A stretch of DNA of 64,000 nt, taken from positions 62,001-126,000 of the forward strand of contig NZ_JSYN01000027.1 of the NCBI RefSeq assembly GCF_000812965.1, given 5' to 3'. Position 1 is the stretch's first letter; each line of letters starts with the position of its first letter. This DNA comes from Pedobacter kyungheensis. Its GTDB lineage: Bacteria; Bacteroidota; Bacteroidia; Sphingobacteriales; Sphingobacteriaceae. Position numbers and translations under genes: made by a program. Below the pieces are notes generated by a model. The model did not search any database and was not told the DNA's origin. It saw nothing but the letters and a program-made list of their open reading frames with translations. This document shows, piece by piece, positions 25,581 through 34,450 of this stretch.

Positions 25581-26041
25581 AAACATTTACCCCTACCCCG
25601 CTTAACCTACCGCCTTATCCTTTTAAAATTACAAGAAAGGATAATGTGATTTTTATTTTCGACGAGTTGAGGAAGAAACACCTGGTGCTTACCCCTGAAG
25701 AATGGGTGCGCCAGCATTTTATACAGAACCTGATTTCGGAGAAAAAATTTCCCCGTACGCTGATTCAGATTGAAGGAGGCTTGATATTAAACCAACTGCA
25801 GAAACGGAGCGATATTTTAGTATACAACACTGCCGGTGAGAAACTAATGTTAATTGAATGCAAAGCCCCAAAAGTAAAAATTACCCAATCGGTTTTTGAC
25901 CAGGCTGCGAGATACAACTCCATCCATCAGGCCAAATGGATTGTACTCACCAATGGTTTGCAACACGTTTATGCCAAAATGGATCTGGAGAAAGGAAGTT
26001 TTAGCTTCATAGAGGAAATGCCTGAGTATTTGGGGTTGTAG
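25571..26041 (+). CDS. HsdR N-terminal-domain protein (PD-(D/E)XK fold), 156 aa
   Basis: A stand-alone version of the type I restriction HsdR N-terminal nuclease domain: LTPEEWVRQHFIQNLI (40-55), then Asp81 in KRSDILVY and Glu96-Cys-Lys98 in LIECKAPK, the D-ExK triad. No helicase, HsdM or HsdS gene is near, so it is not a working R-M system. Short proteins of this kind are common in Bacteroidota, and I recall them near holA. There is no ATG before residue 93, so TTG at 25571 is used. The start lies inside an AACTG repeat tract. Confidence 0.8.
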   Translation: MKTETFTPTPLNLPPYPFKITRKDNVIFIFDELRKKHLVLTPEEWVRQHFIQNLISEKKFPRTLIQIEGGLILNQLQKRSDILVYNTAGEKLMLIECKAPKVKITQSVFDQAARYNSIHQAKWIVLTNGLQHVYAKMDLEKGSFSFIEEMPEYLGL

Positions 26042-26063
26042 TTTGGGCCGCGTATAGAAAATC

Positions 26064-26392
26064 CGTCATTCCTAGCTTGACTGGGAATCTTAATGCTGTA
26101 GCTATAACTGCACATCGCTTTAGGATTCCCGTTTTCACGGGAATGACGATCTGTTAAGAGGATCATCTATAGAAAATCATCCATAGAAAATCCGTCATTC
26201 CCAGCTTGCCTGGGAATCTTAATGCTTTAGCTATAACTGCACATCGCTTTAGGATTCCCGTTTTCACGGGAATGACGATCTGTTAAGAGGATCATCTATA
26301 GAAAAACCGTCATTCCCAGCTTGACTGGGAATCGTAATGCTGTAGCTATAACTGCACATCGCTTTAGGATTCCCGTTTTCACGGGAATGACG
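26064..26392. repeat. Double-hairpin repeat array 1: three 85-bp copies
   Basis: Copies at 26064-26148, 26193-26277 and 26308-26392, all 85 bp. Each has a left hairpin (CGTC, ATTCCCAG, short loop, CTGGGAAT), a middle of about 35 bp (TTAATGCT to CATCGCTTTAGG), and a right hairpin (ATTCCCGT, four-base loop, ACGGGAAT, GACG). The ends CGTCATT and AATGACG are inverted. Spacers of 30-45 bp share ATCTGTTAAGAGGATCATC and ATAGAAAA words. The ATTCCC/GGGAAT core resembles Neisseria dRS3 repeats. Confidence 0.9.
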
Positions 26393-26449
26393 ATTTGCTA
26401 AGGAAGATATGTCAAGTGAATCACCAATAGAAAATCATCCATAAAAAAT

Positions 26450-26943
26450 CGTCATTCCCAGCTTGATCCGATAGCTATCGGATGGGAATCTTAATGCTAT
26501 AGCCAAGGACGCATATCTCTTTACGATTACAAATCTTCATTGAACAAGTCCAACCAATCTGGATTTTTTGAGTTGATTAATTCGATTTTCCACTGCCTAT
26601 TCCACTTTTTCAGTCTTTTCTCTTCAGCAATTGCCTCTTCTATATCAAAATAGAATTCAAAGTAAACCAATTTTGTACAATTATACTTAGCTGTAAATGA
26701 AGTTGGATATTCTTTGTTTTTATGTTCAAAAACTCTCGAGTATAGGTCTGATGTAACACCGATATAATAAACGGTATTGTGCACATTGGTCATGATGTAA
26801 ACCCAGCCACCTCGTTCCATTAAATAAACATAGGTATTTCTTGTGAAATTTGTGTTACAGTTTTATTTTCAAAGGGTGGGTTTACAGGGCTATGGCTATC
26901 CTTTTCCTTCGCTTTAGGATTCCCGTTTCCACGGGAATGACGG
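26450..26943. mobile_element. Composite element: GIY-YIG gene between left and right halves of the repeat
   Basis: A left half (26450 to about 26515) has the CGTCATTCCCAGCTTG hairpin, enlarged by the palindrome ATCCGATAGCTATCGGAT, and continues through TTAATGCTATAGCC. The GIY-YIG gene follows at 26527-26820, and then a right half at 26910-26943 (CGCTTTAGGATTCCCG, then ACGGGAATGACG). Put together, the two halves make one 85-bp-type repeat. Either the gene entered a repeat, or the 85-bp copies are deletion derivatives of this unit. No target duplication was identified. Confidence 0.5.
26527..26820 (-). CDS. GIY-YIG nuclease-domain protein (YhbQ/UPF0213-like), 97 aa
   Basis: Single GIY-YIG endonuclease domain. 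Here the GIY and YIG strands read VYIM (7-10) and YYIG (18-21). Arg29 in LYSRVFEHK is the expected catalytic Arg. The conserved C-terminal EEAIAEEKRLKKWNRQWK includes the metal-binding Glu region. At 97 aa it is a complete small member. It is set between two half repeats, and its stop codon lies about 10 bp inside the repeat-like left segment. It may act on the hairpins; this is inference, not established. Confidence 0.88.
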   Translation of the reverse strand: MERGGWVYIMTNVHNTVYYIGVTSDLYSRVFEHKNKEYPTSFTAKYNCTKLVYFEFYFDIEEAIAEEKRLKKWNRQWKIELINSKNPDWLDLFNEDL

Positions 26944-26986
26944 ATCAGCGTAATGAGTCATCTATAGAAAATCATCCATAGAAAAT

Positions 26987-27226
26987 CGTCATTCCCAGCT
27001 TGCCTGGGAATCTCAATCTTATAACTAGAACTAGACTAACACATCGCTTTAGGATTCCCGTTTTCACGGGAATGACGGATTTGCTAAGGAAGATATGTCA
27101 AGCGAATCACCAATAGAAAATCATCCATAGAAAATCGTCATTCCCAGCTTGACTGGGAATCTCAACCTTATAACTAGCGCTAGACTAACACATCGCTTTA
27201 GGATTCCCGTTTTCACGGGAATGACG
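26987..27226. repeat. Double-hairpin repeat array 2: two 91-bp copies
   Basis: Copies at 26987-27077 and 27136-27226, each 91 bp. They have the same hairpins as array 1 but a longer middle (CTCAATCTTATAACTAGAACTAGACTAACA type), so they form a second subtype. The spacer of 58 bp carries GGAAGATATGTCAAG and the ATAGAAAATC words also found before copies in array 1. Confidence 0.9.
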
Positions 27227-27262
27227 ATCTGTTAAGAGGATCATCTTAGGAACGCACCCCTA

Positions 27263-28456
27263 CTAAACACTATAAGTTGGTTTCCAAACCTGTTTTTCGC
27301 CCGAGTAAATAGCCTCATTACACATGCCTACACATATGGCAGCCTGTGTACCGGTATTGATATTAGAAGCCGGTTCTTTGCCTGTGGTAATCGATTTATA
27401 AAACTCATCGAGCGCATAATTGGTTCCATCAATGGTTGGTTTATCCAGAATCGGGATGCCCCCATCTTTATTGACCACAATTTTTGTTGCCCCGGTTACC
27501 CCATCTACAATACCCAGTTCTTTTTTAGTGGTTTCTTCGGGATAGAACAAGCCGGTATTGGTTAATAGCGATACCGAACCTTTGGTACCTTTTATTTTAA
27601 ACAGGTAACCATCGTGCGCATTGCCGCAAGTGGCACCAAAATTACCAATCATCCCTTTTTCATTATAGCGGAGAATCGCTTGAATATTATCGTAAGTTTC
27701 GCGGCCATCTTTAAACACATCTATTCCTCCCGAGCCCATAATTTCATCGGGTTGGGTTTCGAAAGCCCAGTTAATAAAATCAATCTGGTGCGAAAGCAAT
27801 TCGGCAGCTAAGCCACCCGAATACTCCTTGTACATACGCCAGTTAATTTTCCTTTCTAAAGACGGATCTGGTACTGCCCTACGCCAGTTACCATTACGGT
27901 CCCAACGGCAATCGATTTGCGTAACCTTACCCAAATAACCACTTTGAATCATATCTTTCACCTTAAAATACAAAGGAGAATAGCGATATTGGTAACCCAC
28001 CTGAAATACTTGTTTAGGGTGTTGCTTAACCAGTTTTTTGAGGGCCAGGGCCTGCTCAATATTGTAAGTCATGGTTTTTTCTACATACACATGTTTACCG
28101 GCAAGCACAGCGTCTTTTGCAATTTTAAAATGCTCACTTAAAGGCGTGGCAATAAAAACGGCATCGATACTTTTATCAGCTAAAACCTTTTGATAATCTT
28201 TAATGGCTTTTGCACCGGCGGGCACATACTTTTCGCTTTCTTTAAGCCTAAAATCGAGCAAATCACAATAGGCTACAATTTTATATTTAGCAGGCATCGA
28301 TTTAATAACCGATAACACACCCTTCCCCCTGTCGCCACAACCAATCATGGCCACATTGATAACCTGATCGGCATACAGGCCTGCAAAAACCTCATTACCT
28401 ACTAATAAACCAGAGCCCAATAATGCGGTATGCTTAACAAAAGATCGACGATGCAT
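27263..28456 (-). CDS. Gfo/Idh/MocA-family oxidoreductase with Tat-type leader
   Basis: NAD(P)-dependent sugar dehydrogenase fold. The leader RRSFVKHTALLGSGLLVG suggests Tat export with the cofactor bound. The Rossmann motif is VAMIGCGDRGKG (35-46), and the catalytic Lys is in YVEKTMT (Lys127). The C-terminal beta-sheet domain includes HQIDFINWAF. At 397 aa it is normal. It is separated from DUF1080 upstream by 206 bp with a strong hairpin, so it may have its own promoter. The neighbours suggest 3-keto-sugar formation, but the substrate is unknown. Confidence 0.88.
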   Translation of the reverse strand: MHRRSFVKHTALLGSGLLVGNEVFAGLYADQVINVAMIGCGDRGKGVLSVIKSMPAKYKIVAYCDLLDFRLKESEKYVPAGAKAIKDYQKVLADKSIDAVFIATPLSEHFKIAKDAVLAGKHVYVEKTMTYNIEQALALKKLVKQHPKQVFQVGYQYRYSPLYFKVKDMIQSGYLGKVTQIDCRWDRNGNWRRAVPDPSLERKINWRMYKEYSGGLAAELLSHQIDFINWAFETQPDEIMGSGGIDVFKDGRETYDNIQAILRYNEKGMIGNFGATCGNAHDGYLFKIKGTKGSVSLLTNTGLFYPEETTKKELGIVDGVTGATKIVVNKDGGIPILDKPTIDGTNYALDEFYKSITTGKEPASNINTGTQAAICVGMCNEAIYSGEKQVWKPTYSV

Positions 28457-28601
28457 GATATTAAATTGTTTTGTGTGTGATTTAAAATTACGTTCTTAAA
28501 GGTAGTAAAAAGTGAATGGGCAATGCCCGAGCTCACCAACTTTTTACAAGAGGAGCAAATGGTAAACGTACGTTTAAAACCAAATGCCCTGATGCAATAA
28601 A

Positions 28602-28638
28602 TGCGAAGTACAAAGCAATTGATAGCCTGTACTTCGCA
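28602..28638 (-). terminator. Hairpin after the DUF1080 gene
   Basis: Perfect 11-bp inverted repeat TGCGAAGTACA/TGTACTTCGCA with a 15-base loop, 25 bp after the DUF1080 stop codon. The U-tract on the minus strand is weak (TTTATTG), so termination efficiency is uncertain. Confidence 0.5.
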
Positions 28639-28662
28639 GTATACTTTTTTAATTAAGTAGGA

Positions 28663-30030
28663 TTATTTTAATGTTTTAATTTTAATAGTCCTGAAATCTA
28701 CTTTATTGCCATGGTCTTGTAACAAGATGTGGCCTTTTGGCGCTTCGCCAAAGTTTTTCCAGTCTTTGTATTTACTAATCGCTACTAGTTTTCTAAACTC
28801 TTCCGAACCACGGGTATATTCCAAAACTTTAACTCCGTTTAAATAGTGTTCTACCTTATTATTCGGATATACGACCAAACGGCCATTATTCCAGCTGCCT
28901 ATCGGGCGTAAATATCTCGACTCTTTTTTAGCAGTCATTAAATCGTATAACGAGGCAAGTGTACGGTTTCCATCGCGACCTAACTTCGCATCTGGGTGAA
29001 GCACATCATCCAGCACCTGATACTCTAAACCAATGGCCGAACCTGTGTTTTTCTCGCTTAAGGTAACAAAGTATTTTACACCACTATTGGCGCCAGGGGT
29101 AAGTTTAAACTCGAAAGACAAATCAAAAGCTGCGTACTCGTCTTTGGTTACAATATCTCCACCGTTGGTTGATTCGGCACCGCCTGATGGCTCTACACTG
29201 ATTGTACCATTGGCAATTTTCCATCCTTTAGTTGGAAATGCAGTTTTATAAGCACCAATCCAGCCAGCGTTGGTTTTACCATCAAAAAGCAGTTTGTAGC
29301 CATTGGCTTTCTCGAAAGGCGATAAGGCATTTGGGGTTAAGTTTACTACGTAAAATCCTTGTGGAAAAGCTTTGGCTTTCAGACCTTCAGTCTGGATATT
29401 GATGTTTTTAAAATAAACTTTCTTACCATCGTTTTCTGTATTGTTACCAATACCGTGTACCTGCAAACCAATAAAGCCTGACTGATCTAAAGTATCGATT
29501 ACATAGGCTACGGGCTGTCCGTTTAACCAGGTTTTGGTTTCATTCCCAATACATTCGATTCTGTAGTGGTTAAATTCGTTCTTTTTATACAAAGATTTTG
29601 CTGATGGATTTAACTCTAAAGGGTATAACCAGCTTCTTCTGGCTTCATCATAAATACCACCACTCCAGGCCCTTGCCGATGGATCTATCTCCACCTGACG
29701 GCCAAAAACCATTCCTCTGCCGTTATTGGCTTCCTGTTTAATGTGGCTACGGGTTTGGATACCAGAATTGGTACTTTCGCCCTCAAGTTTAACATCCAGT
29801 TCTAAAATGAAATTGCCGTATTCTTTTTCGGTAATCAGAAATGAGTTCGGTGTGCCTTTGGTCATGGTACCCACAATCATTCCATCTTCAACTTTGTATG
29901 GCGCTACACCCGCCACTGATTTCCAGCCGGTTAGGGTTTTACCATCAAATAAGGGTTTTGCTTTTTGAGCAGCAGCTGATAAACTAATTAGGGAAAAAGC
30001 AAGAATGCTATACTTTTTAATTTTTAACAT
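28663..30030 (-). CDS. Tandem DUF1080 (3-keto-disaccharide hydrolase) protein, exported
   Basis: Signal peptide 1-21 (AAAQK). Two copies of the DUF1080 concanavalin-like domain, each opening with LFDGKT-x-x-GW (PLFDGKTLTGWK near 26-37 and LLFDGKTNAGWIG near 244-256). Pfam names the family 3-keto-disaccharide hydrolase because members cleave 3-oxidised glycosides. It is 17 bp after a Gfo/Idh/MocA gene. The oxidoreductase could oxidise C3 and DUF1080 cleave the glycosidic bond. Family strong, reaction inferred. Confidence 0.88.
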   Translation of the reverse strand: MLKIKKYSILAFSLISLSAAAQKAKPLFDGKTLTGWKSVAGVAPYKVEDGMIVGTMTKGTPNSFLITEKEYGNFILELDVKLEGESTNSGIQTRSHIKQEANNGRGMVFGRQVEIDPSARAWSGGIYDEARRSWLYPLELNPSAKSLYKKNEFNHYRIECIGNETKTWLNGQPVAYVIDTLDQSGFIGLQVHGIGNNTENDGKKVYFKNINIQTEGLKAKAFPQGFYVVNLTPNALSPFEKANGYKLLFDGKTNAGWIGAYKTAFPTKGWKIANGTISVEPSGGAESTNGGDIVTKDEYAAFDLSFEFKLTPGANSGVKYFVTLSEKNTGSAIGLEYQVLDDVLHPDAKLGRDGNRTLASLYDLMTAKKESRYLRPIGSWNNGRLVVYPNNKVEHYLNGVKVLEYTRGSEEFRKLVAISKYKDWKNFGEAPKGHILLQDHGNKVDFRTIKIKTLK

Positions 30031-30047
30031 GATTGGTTTAGGGATAA

Positions 30048-31403
30048 TTAATATTTAAATACTTTTCCGTTTGCGATTACTTCTTGTTTGCTTTCATCGA
30101 AAGTGGCTTTTGCACCTGTTCTTACCGCAGCGTTGGTCATGATATTGGCAATGGAGTGCGAATAACCGGCTTCTACCGGCGCATTAGGTGTTTTGCGGCT
30201 GCGCACACATTCCATCCAATTGCGCATGTGGCCCGAGGTTAACGGATCGCCGCCCATACTGGCGCCAGTTGCGGTTTTGATTTCGGTTTTGCTCAAATCA
30301 AACTCCGGTAAAAGGTTAGCTTTTAAGCCCATGGCTGCTGCCTCTTTTTCCTTCAACCCGCCTTTTGGCGATACTTTATTGGTGATGAGGTTAAGCTCGC
30401 CACCGTTCGAATAATATACTTCGCCTACATCGCCCACGCTATTTTGCATGCGCGAGGTAAAGGTTACCTGGAAACCATCGGTAGTATCGGGTTGGCCATA
30501 ATCGAATACAGCTACCATCGAATCCCAGTTTCTGCGGCCATCTTTCCAGGTGTAAATACCTCCGTTGGCCACTACACTACGCGGATGCTTTAAATTGGTA
30601 AACCAGTGTACGGTATCAATCTGGTGGCTCATCCATTGCCCGGGCATGCCTGATGAATATGGCCAGAACAACCTGTATTCTAAATATTTTCTTGGATCGA
30701 AAGCCTCAACCGGACGGTTAAGTAGAAAGCGCTTCCAATCGATATCTTCTTCTTTTAGCTTGGCCACTAAATCGGGCCTGCGCCACCTGCCCGGCTGATT
30801 TACATTCCAAACCAGATCTACGGCCGTTATAGGACCGAATTTACCATCCTGAATAAATTTTGCAGCATTGGTGTAGTTTTCTCCACTTCTTCGCTGCGAA
30901 CCAATCTGTACAATCTGTTTGCTTGCTTTAACCGCTTTAAATGCTGCTTTGGCATCATCCATCGTTTCGGCAAAAGGTTTTTCTACGTAGGCATCGCAAT
31001 TGGCTTTAACGGCCTCAATGGTATGTAAAGCATGTTGAAAATCGGCCGTACTGATAATTACGGCATCAAGATCTCTTGTGGCAAAAAGTTCATCGTTGTT
31101 GCGGCAGGCTTTAATATCGTGACCAAATTTTGCTTTAAGGTGGGCAATACCCAAATCCCTGCGGTAATTCCATAAATCAGAAAGGCCAACAATATCGAAA
31201 TTCAGCTCTTTATGGTGGTTCATAAAACAAGGCAACAGGGTTTCTCTGAAACGATCAGAAAAACCAACCACACCTACACGTACCCTGTCGTTTGCCCCAA
31301 TGATGCGGCCATAGCTTTTGGCGCTCATACCAATTGTACCGGCATAGGTTGCCGCAGCAAATATTGCAGATTGTTTAATAAATTTCCTTCTGGAATTTTC
31401 CAT
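30048..31403 (-). CDS. Gfo/Idh/MocA-family oxidoreductase with Tat leader, first of operon
   Basis: Leader N-S-R-R-K-F-I-K-Q followed by a hydrophobic stretch, a Tat-type motif. Rossmann motif VRVGVVGFSD (41-50), catalytic YVEKPFAE (Lys142), and a C-terminal domain containing WMSHQIDTVHWF. At 451 aa it is longer than the 397-aa paralogue, with insertions typical of the Tat-exported group. It shares only moderate similarity with the one at 27263, so the two are not recent duplicates. It begins the minus-strand group with DUF1080. Confidence 0.88.
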   Translation of the reverse strand: MENSRRKFIKQSAIFAAATYAGTIGMSAKSYGRIIGANDRVRVGVVGFSDRFRETLLPCFMNHHKELNFDIVGLSDLWNYRRDLGIAHLKAKFGHDIKACRNNDELFATRDLDAVIISTADFQHALHTIEAVKANCDAYVEKPFAETMDDAKAAFKAVKASKQIVQIGSQRRSGENYTNAAKFIQDGKFGPITAVDLVWNVNQPGRWRRPDLVAKLKEEDIDWKRFLLNRPVEAFDPRKYLEYRLFWPYSSGMPGQWMSHQIDTVHWFTNLKHPRSVVANGGIYTWKDGRRNWDSMVAVFDYGQPDTTDGFQVTFTSRMQNSVGDVGEVYYSNGGELNLITNKVSPKGGLKEKEAAAMGLKANLLPEFDLSKTEIKTATGASMGGDPLTSGHMRNWMECVRSRKTPNAPVEAGYSHSIANIMTNAAVRTGAKATFDESKQEVIANGKVFKY

Positions 31404-31640
31404 ATTTGGTTATTTTATAAATATGGTTGCTCATCAAACCATATTGATTGAGCTAAAATAGTATTTTAAATAAATTGCACTAAAACTCAGCAGGTATTAT
31501 TCTTGAAACCATTTTTTGGCGCAGCAGCACTTAATCGGCCCTAAACTTATCCAACAAGCTATTTTAAAGCCTTTTTTAATTAAATTTAAACAAGCTTGTT
31601 ATTTAGGAAAACGATTGAAATAATAATTTGGGGTTGGGCT
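31404..31640. other. Intergenic region without a gene
   Basis: A+T-rich leader of the Gfo/Idh/MocA operon. I see no coding frame, and no -7 or -33 box I would call with confidence. Confidence 0.5.
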
Positions 31641-31679
31641 AAAAAAGAAAAGTCTCTTAACAGTTGCTAAGAGACTTTT
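31641..31679 (-). terminator. valS rho-independent terminator
   Basis: Arms AAAGTCTCTTA (31649-31659) and TAAGAGACTTT (31668-31678), 11 perfect pairs. On the minus strand the stem is followed by TTCTTTTTT, a good U-tract. Confidence 0.8.
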
Positions 31680-31687
31680 GATATTAT

Positions 31688-31716
31688 ACCTGCAAGGTTT
31701 TAAAAACCTTGCAGGT
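31688..31716. repeat. Perfect 13-bp hairpin ACCTGCAAGGTTT/AAACCTTGCAGGT
   Basis: Three-base loop, 16 bp after the valS stop. The layout recalls the AAACCTCACAGGTTT hairpins at 3237 and 4505, so it may be a related dispersed repeat rather than a dedicated terminator. Confidence 0.6.
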
Positions 31717-31732
31717 GTTAATGATGATATGA

Positions 31733-34399
31733 TTATCCTAAAATCGCTAAACTTTCTTCAATGATTTTGATTTTCGCTTCAGCATCAGCCTTTTTATTGC
31801 GTTCGTTGGCAATAATTTCTGGCTTGGCATTCTGTACAAAACGTTCGTTATTCAATTTCGACTCAACCGATTTTAAGAAACCTTGCAGATAAACCAAATC
31901 AGCATTTAAACGCTCACGCTCTGCATCCACATCTACATTTTCGGTTAACGGGATAAAGAATTCATCTTTACCGGCCATAAATGCGGTAGCACCTACAATT
32001 TTGTCGTTCACAATCTCGGCTTCTGATACATTGGCCAGTTTGAAAACAATATTTAACCATTTCTCATAATCGATCTCAGAATTTACCTTCAAACTTAAAG
32101 GTAAAGCTTCTTTAGGTGAGATTTGTTTTTGGTTGCGTACGTTCCTGATTTCGGCAACAACAGTTTTAATTACCTCGGCATCTTTCAGCAATTGCTCATC
32201 AATACTGCCTCCTTTCGGGAATTCGGCAACAATGCAGCAGTCCATTTCGCCACGGGCAGCAAACAAATCGTCGTGCCACAATTCCTCCGTAATGAAAGGC
32301 ATGTTCGGGTGCAACAGTTTAATAATCTGCTCAAAGAAATTAACAGTGGCCTGGTAACTTTCTGCATCAATTGGCTGCTGGTAAGCTGGCTTAACCATTT
32401 CTAAATACCAGGCACAGAAATCGTCCCAAACCAGTTTATAGGTAGTCATTAAAGCTTCCGAAAGACGGTATTGCTTAAAGTTATCTTCAATTTCTACCAG
32501 TGCAGCATTAAAACGGTTTTCGAACCACGAAATAGCCTGTTTATTTGGATTTGCTAAGTTTGCATCTACCTCCCAGCCTTTAACCAAACGGAAAGCATTC
32601 CATATTTTCGATGCAAAATTACGTCCCTGCTCACAGTAGCTTTCATCAAACATTAAATCGTTACCTGCCGGTGATGACATCAGCATACCTACGCGTACCG
32701 CATCTGCACCATATTTTTCAATCAATCCAATCGGATCTGGCGAGTTACCCAGCGATTTAGACATTTTACGGCCTAATTTATCGCGTACAATACCGGTTAA
32801 ATACACATTGGTAAATGGTTTTTTGCCCATAAACTCATGGCCCGCCATAATCATGCGCGCCACCCAGAAGAATAAAATCTCAGGTGCGGTAACCAGATCG
32901 TTGGTTGGGTAGTAATAGTTAATATCCTTGTTGTTGGGATCTTTAAAACCATCAAAAACAGAAATTGGCCACAACCAAGAAGAAAACCAGGTATCCATTA
33001 CGTCTTCATCCTGACGTAAAAAAGGCTCTAACTGATGTTTAAAACCTGCTTTTTCAGCGTCCGAACAGCTTTCGTCCAAATGTTTTTTCTTCCAGAATTC
33101 TTCTAAAGCCTCGTCTTTGGTTTTGGCAACCACCCAGTTTCCTTTATCATCGTACCAGGCCGGAATGCGTTGGCCCCACCACAGCTGACGCGAAATATTC
33201 CAGTCGCGCACATTTTCCATCCAGTGGCGATAGGTATTTTCAAATTTATTCGGAATCAGGTTTACCTCTCCGTTCAATACATCATCCAGAGCAGGCTGTG
33301 CCATTTCTTTCATCTTCACAAACCACTGCATCGAAAGTTTAGGTTCAATGGCCGCATCGGTACGTTCAGAAAAGCCAACCTGCGATTTATAATCTTCTAC
33401 TTTCTCTAAATGGCCCGCCTCTTCGAGCATTTTGGCAATCTTTTTACGCGCAACAAAGCGGTCTTCGCCCACCAAAATAACGGCCAGTTCATTTAAAGTA
33501 CCATCATCATTTAAAATATCGGTAACCGGTAAATTGTGTTTTACACCCAGTTCATAATCGTTCAAATCGTGTGCTGGGGTAACTTTTAAGCAACCTGTAC
33601 CAAATTCGATATCTACATACTCATCTTCAATAACCGGAATTTCGTGGTTAACCAGCGGTACGAAAACTTTTTTGCCCTTTAAGTGGCTAAAACGTTCGTC
33701 GTTCGGGTTAATACAGATCGCTGCATCTGCCATAATGGTTTCAGGGCGTGTGGTAGCAATCGTTAAAAACTGGTCGGTTGTACCCGAAATCAGGTACTTA
33801 ATATAATATAACTTCTGGTTAACTTCCTTACGGATTACCTCTTCATCAGAAACAGCCGTTTTACCTGCGGGATCCCAGTTTACCATCCGGATACCACGAT
33901 AAATCCAGCCTTTTTTGTACAGGTGGATAAATGAATCGATAACCGCTTCAGAAAGATCTTCCTCCATGGTAAAACGTGTGCGATCCCAATCGCAGCTGGC
34001 GCCCAGTTTCTTTAACTGTTCTAAAATAATACCGCCGTATTTCTCTTTCCATTCCCAGGCATATTTTAAAAACTCTTCACGCGAAAGGTCCTTTTTATTG
34101 ATCCCCTGCTCTTTTAACATGGCTACAACCTTAGCCTCAGTTGCAATTGAAGCATGATCGGTTCCGGGCACCCAGCAGGCATTTTTACCTTGCATACGCG
34201 CCTTACGGATCAAAACATCCTGAATGGTATTGTTAAGCATGTGCCCCATGTGCAGTACCCCTGTGACGTTTGGTGGCGGAATTACAATGGTGTAAGGTTC
34301 GCGCTCATCAGGCTCTGAGTGGAAAAACTTTTTAGATAGCCAGTAGCTATACCATTTATCTTCTGTTTCTGCAGGATTGTACTTGGTGGAAATGCTCAT
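31733..34399 (-). CDS. valS: Valyl-tRNA synthetase
   Basis: Charges tRNA-Val. Class I catalytic core with PPNVTGVLHMGHM (HIGH motif His50-His53) and KMSKSLGN near 543. The CP1 editing insertion lies between, an anticodon-binding domain comes after about 620, and the C-terminal coiled coil (VDAERERLNADLVYLQ to KIKIIEE) is typical of ValRS. Length 888 aa is normal. A promoter is visible upstream and a U-tract terminator downstream, so it is monocistronic. Confidence 0.97.
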   Translation of the reverse strand: MSISTKYNPAETEDKWYSYWLSKKFFHSEPDEREPYTIVIPPPNVTGVLHMGHMLNNTIQDVLIRKARMQGKNACWVPGTDHASIATEAKVVAMLKEQGINKKDLSREEFLKYAWEWKEKYGGIILEQLKKLGASCDWDRTRFTMEEDLSEAVIDSFIHLYKKGWIYRGIRMVNWDPAGKTAVSDEEVIRKEVNQKLYYIKYLISGTTDQFLTIATTRPETIMADAAICINPNDERFSHLKGKKVFVPLVNHEIPVIEDEYVDIEFGTGCLKVTPAHDLNDYELGVKHNLPVTDILNDDGTLNELAVILVGEDRFVARKKIAKMLEEAGHLEKVEDYKSQVGFSERTDAAIEPKLSMQWFVKMKEMAQPALDDVLNGEVNLIPNKFENTYRHWMENVRDWNISRQLWWGQRIPAWYDDKGNWVVAKTKDEALEEFWKKKHLDESCSDAEKAGFKHQLEPFLRQDEDVMDTWFSSWLWPISVFDGFKDPNNKDINYYYPTNDLVTAPEILFFWVARMIMAGHEFMGKKPFTNVYLTGIVRDKLGRKMSKSLGNSPDPIGLIEKYGADAVRVGMLMSSPAGNDLMFDESYCEQGRNFASKIWNAFRLVKGWEVDANLANPNKQAISWFENRFNAALVEIEDNFKQYRLSEALMTTYKLVWDDFCAWYLEMVKPAYQQPIDAESYQATVNFFEQIIKLLHPNMPFITEELWHDDLFAARGEMDCCIVAEFPKGGSIDEQLLKDAEVIKTVVAEIRNVRNQKQISPKEALPLSLKVNSEIDYEKWLNIVFKLANVSEAEIVNDKIVGATAFMAGKDEFFIPLTENVDVDAERERLNADLVYLQGFLKSVESKLNNERFVQNAKPEIIANERNKKADAEAKIKIIEESLAILG

Positions 34400-34419
34400 G
34401 AAAAATTGTTATAAAGGCC

Positions 34420-34450
34420 CAAAAATAGCTAATTAAGCTGAAAGCCCAAA
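34420..34450 (-). promoter_or_regulatory. valS promoter
   Basis: On the minus strand: -33 TTTG (34450-34447), a 19-bp spacer, -7 TATTTTTG (34427-34420), then the ATG at 34399. One of the best promoter matches in the window. Confidence 0.6.

Noticed and set aside
25571..26041. HsdR-N protein as part of a restriction-modification system
   Set aside because: No HsdM, HsdS or helicase domain is near, and stand-alone versions are common in this phylum.
26064..27226. Repeat array as CRISPR
   Set aside because: Repeats are 85-91 bp double hairpins, spacers share sequence with one another, and no cas gene is present.
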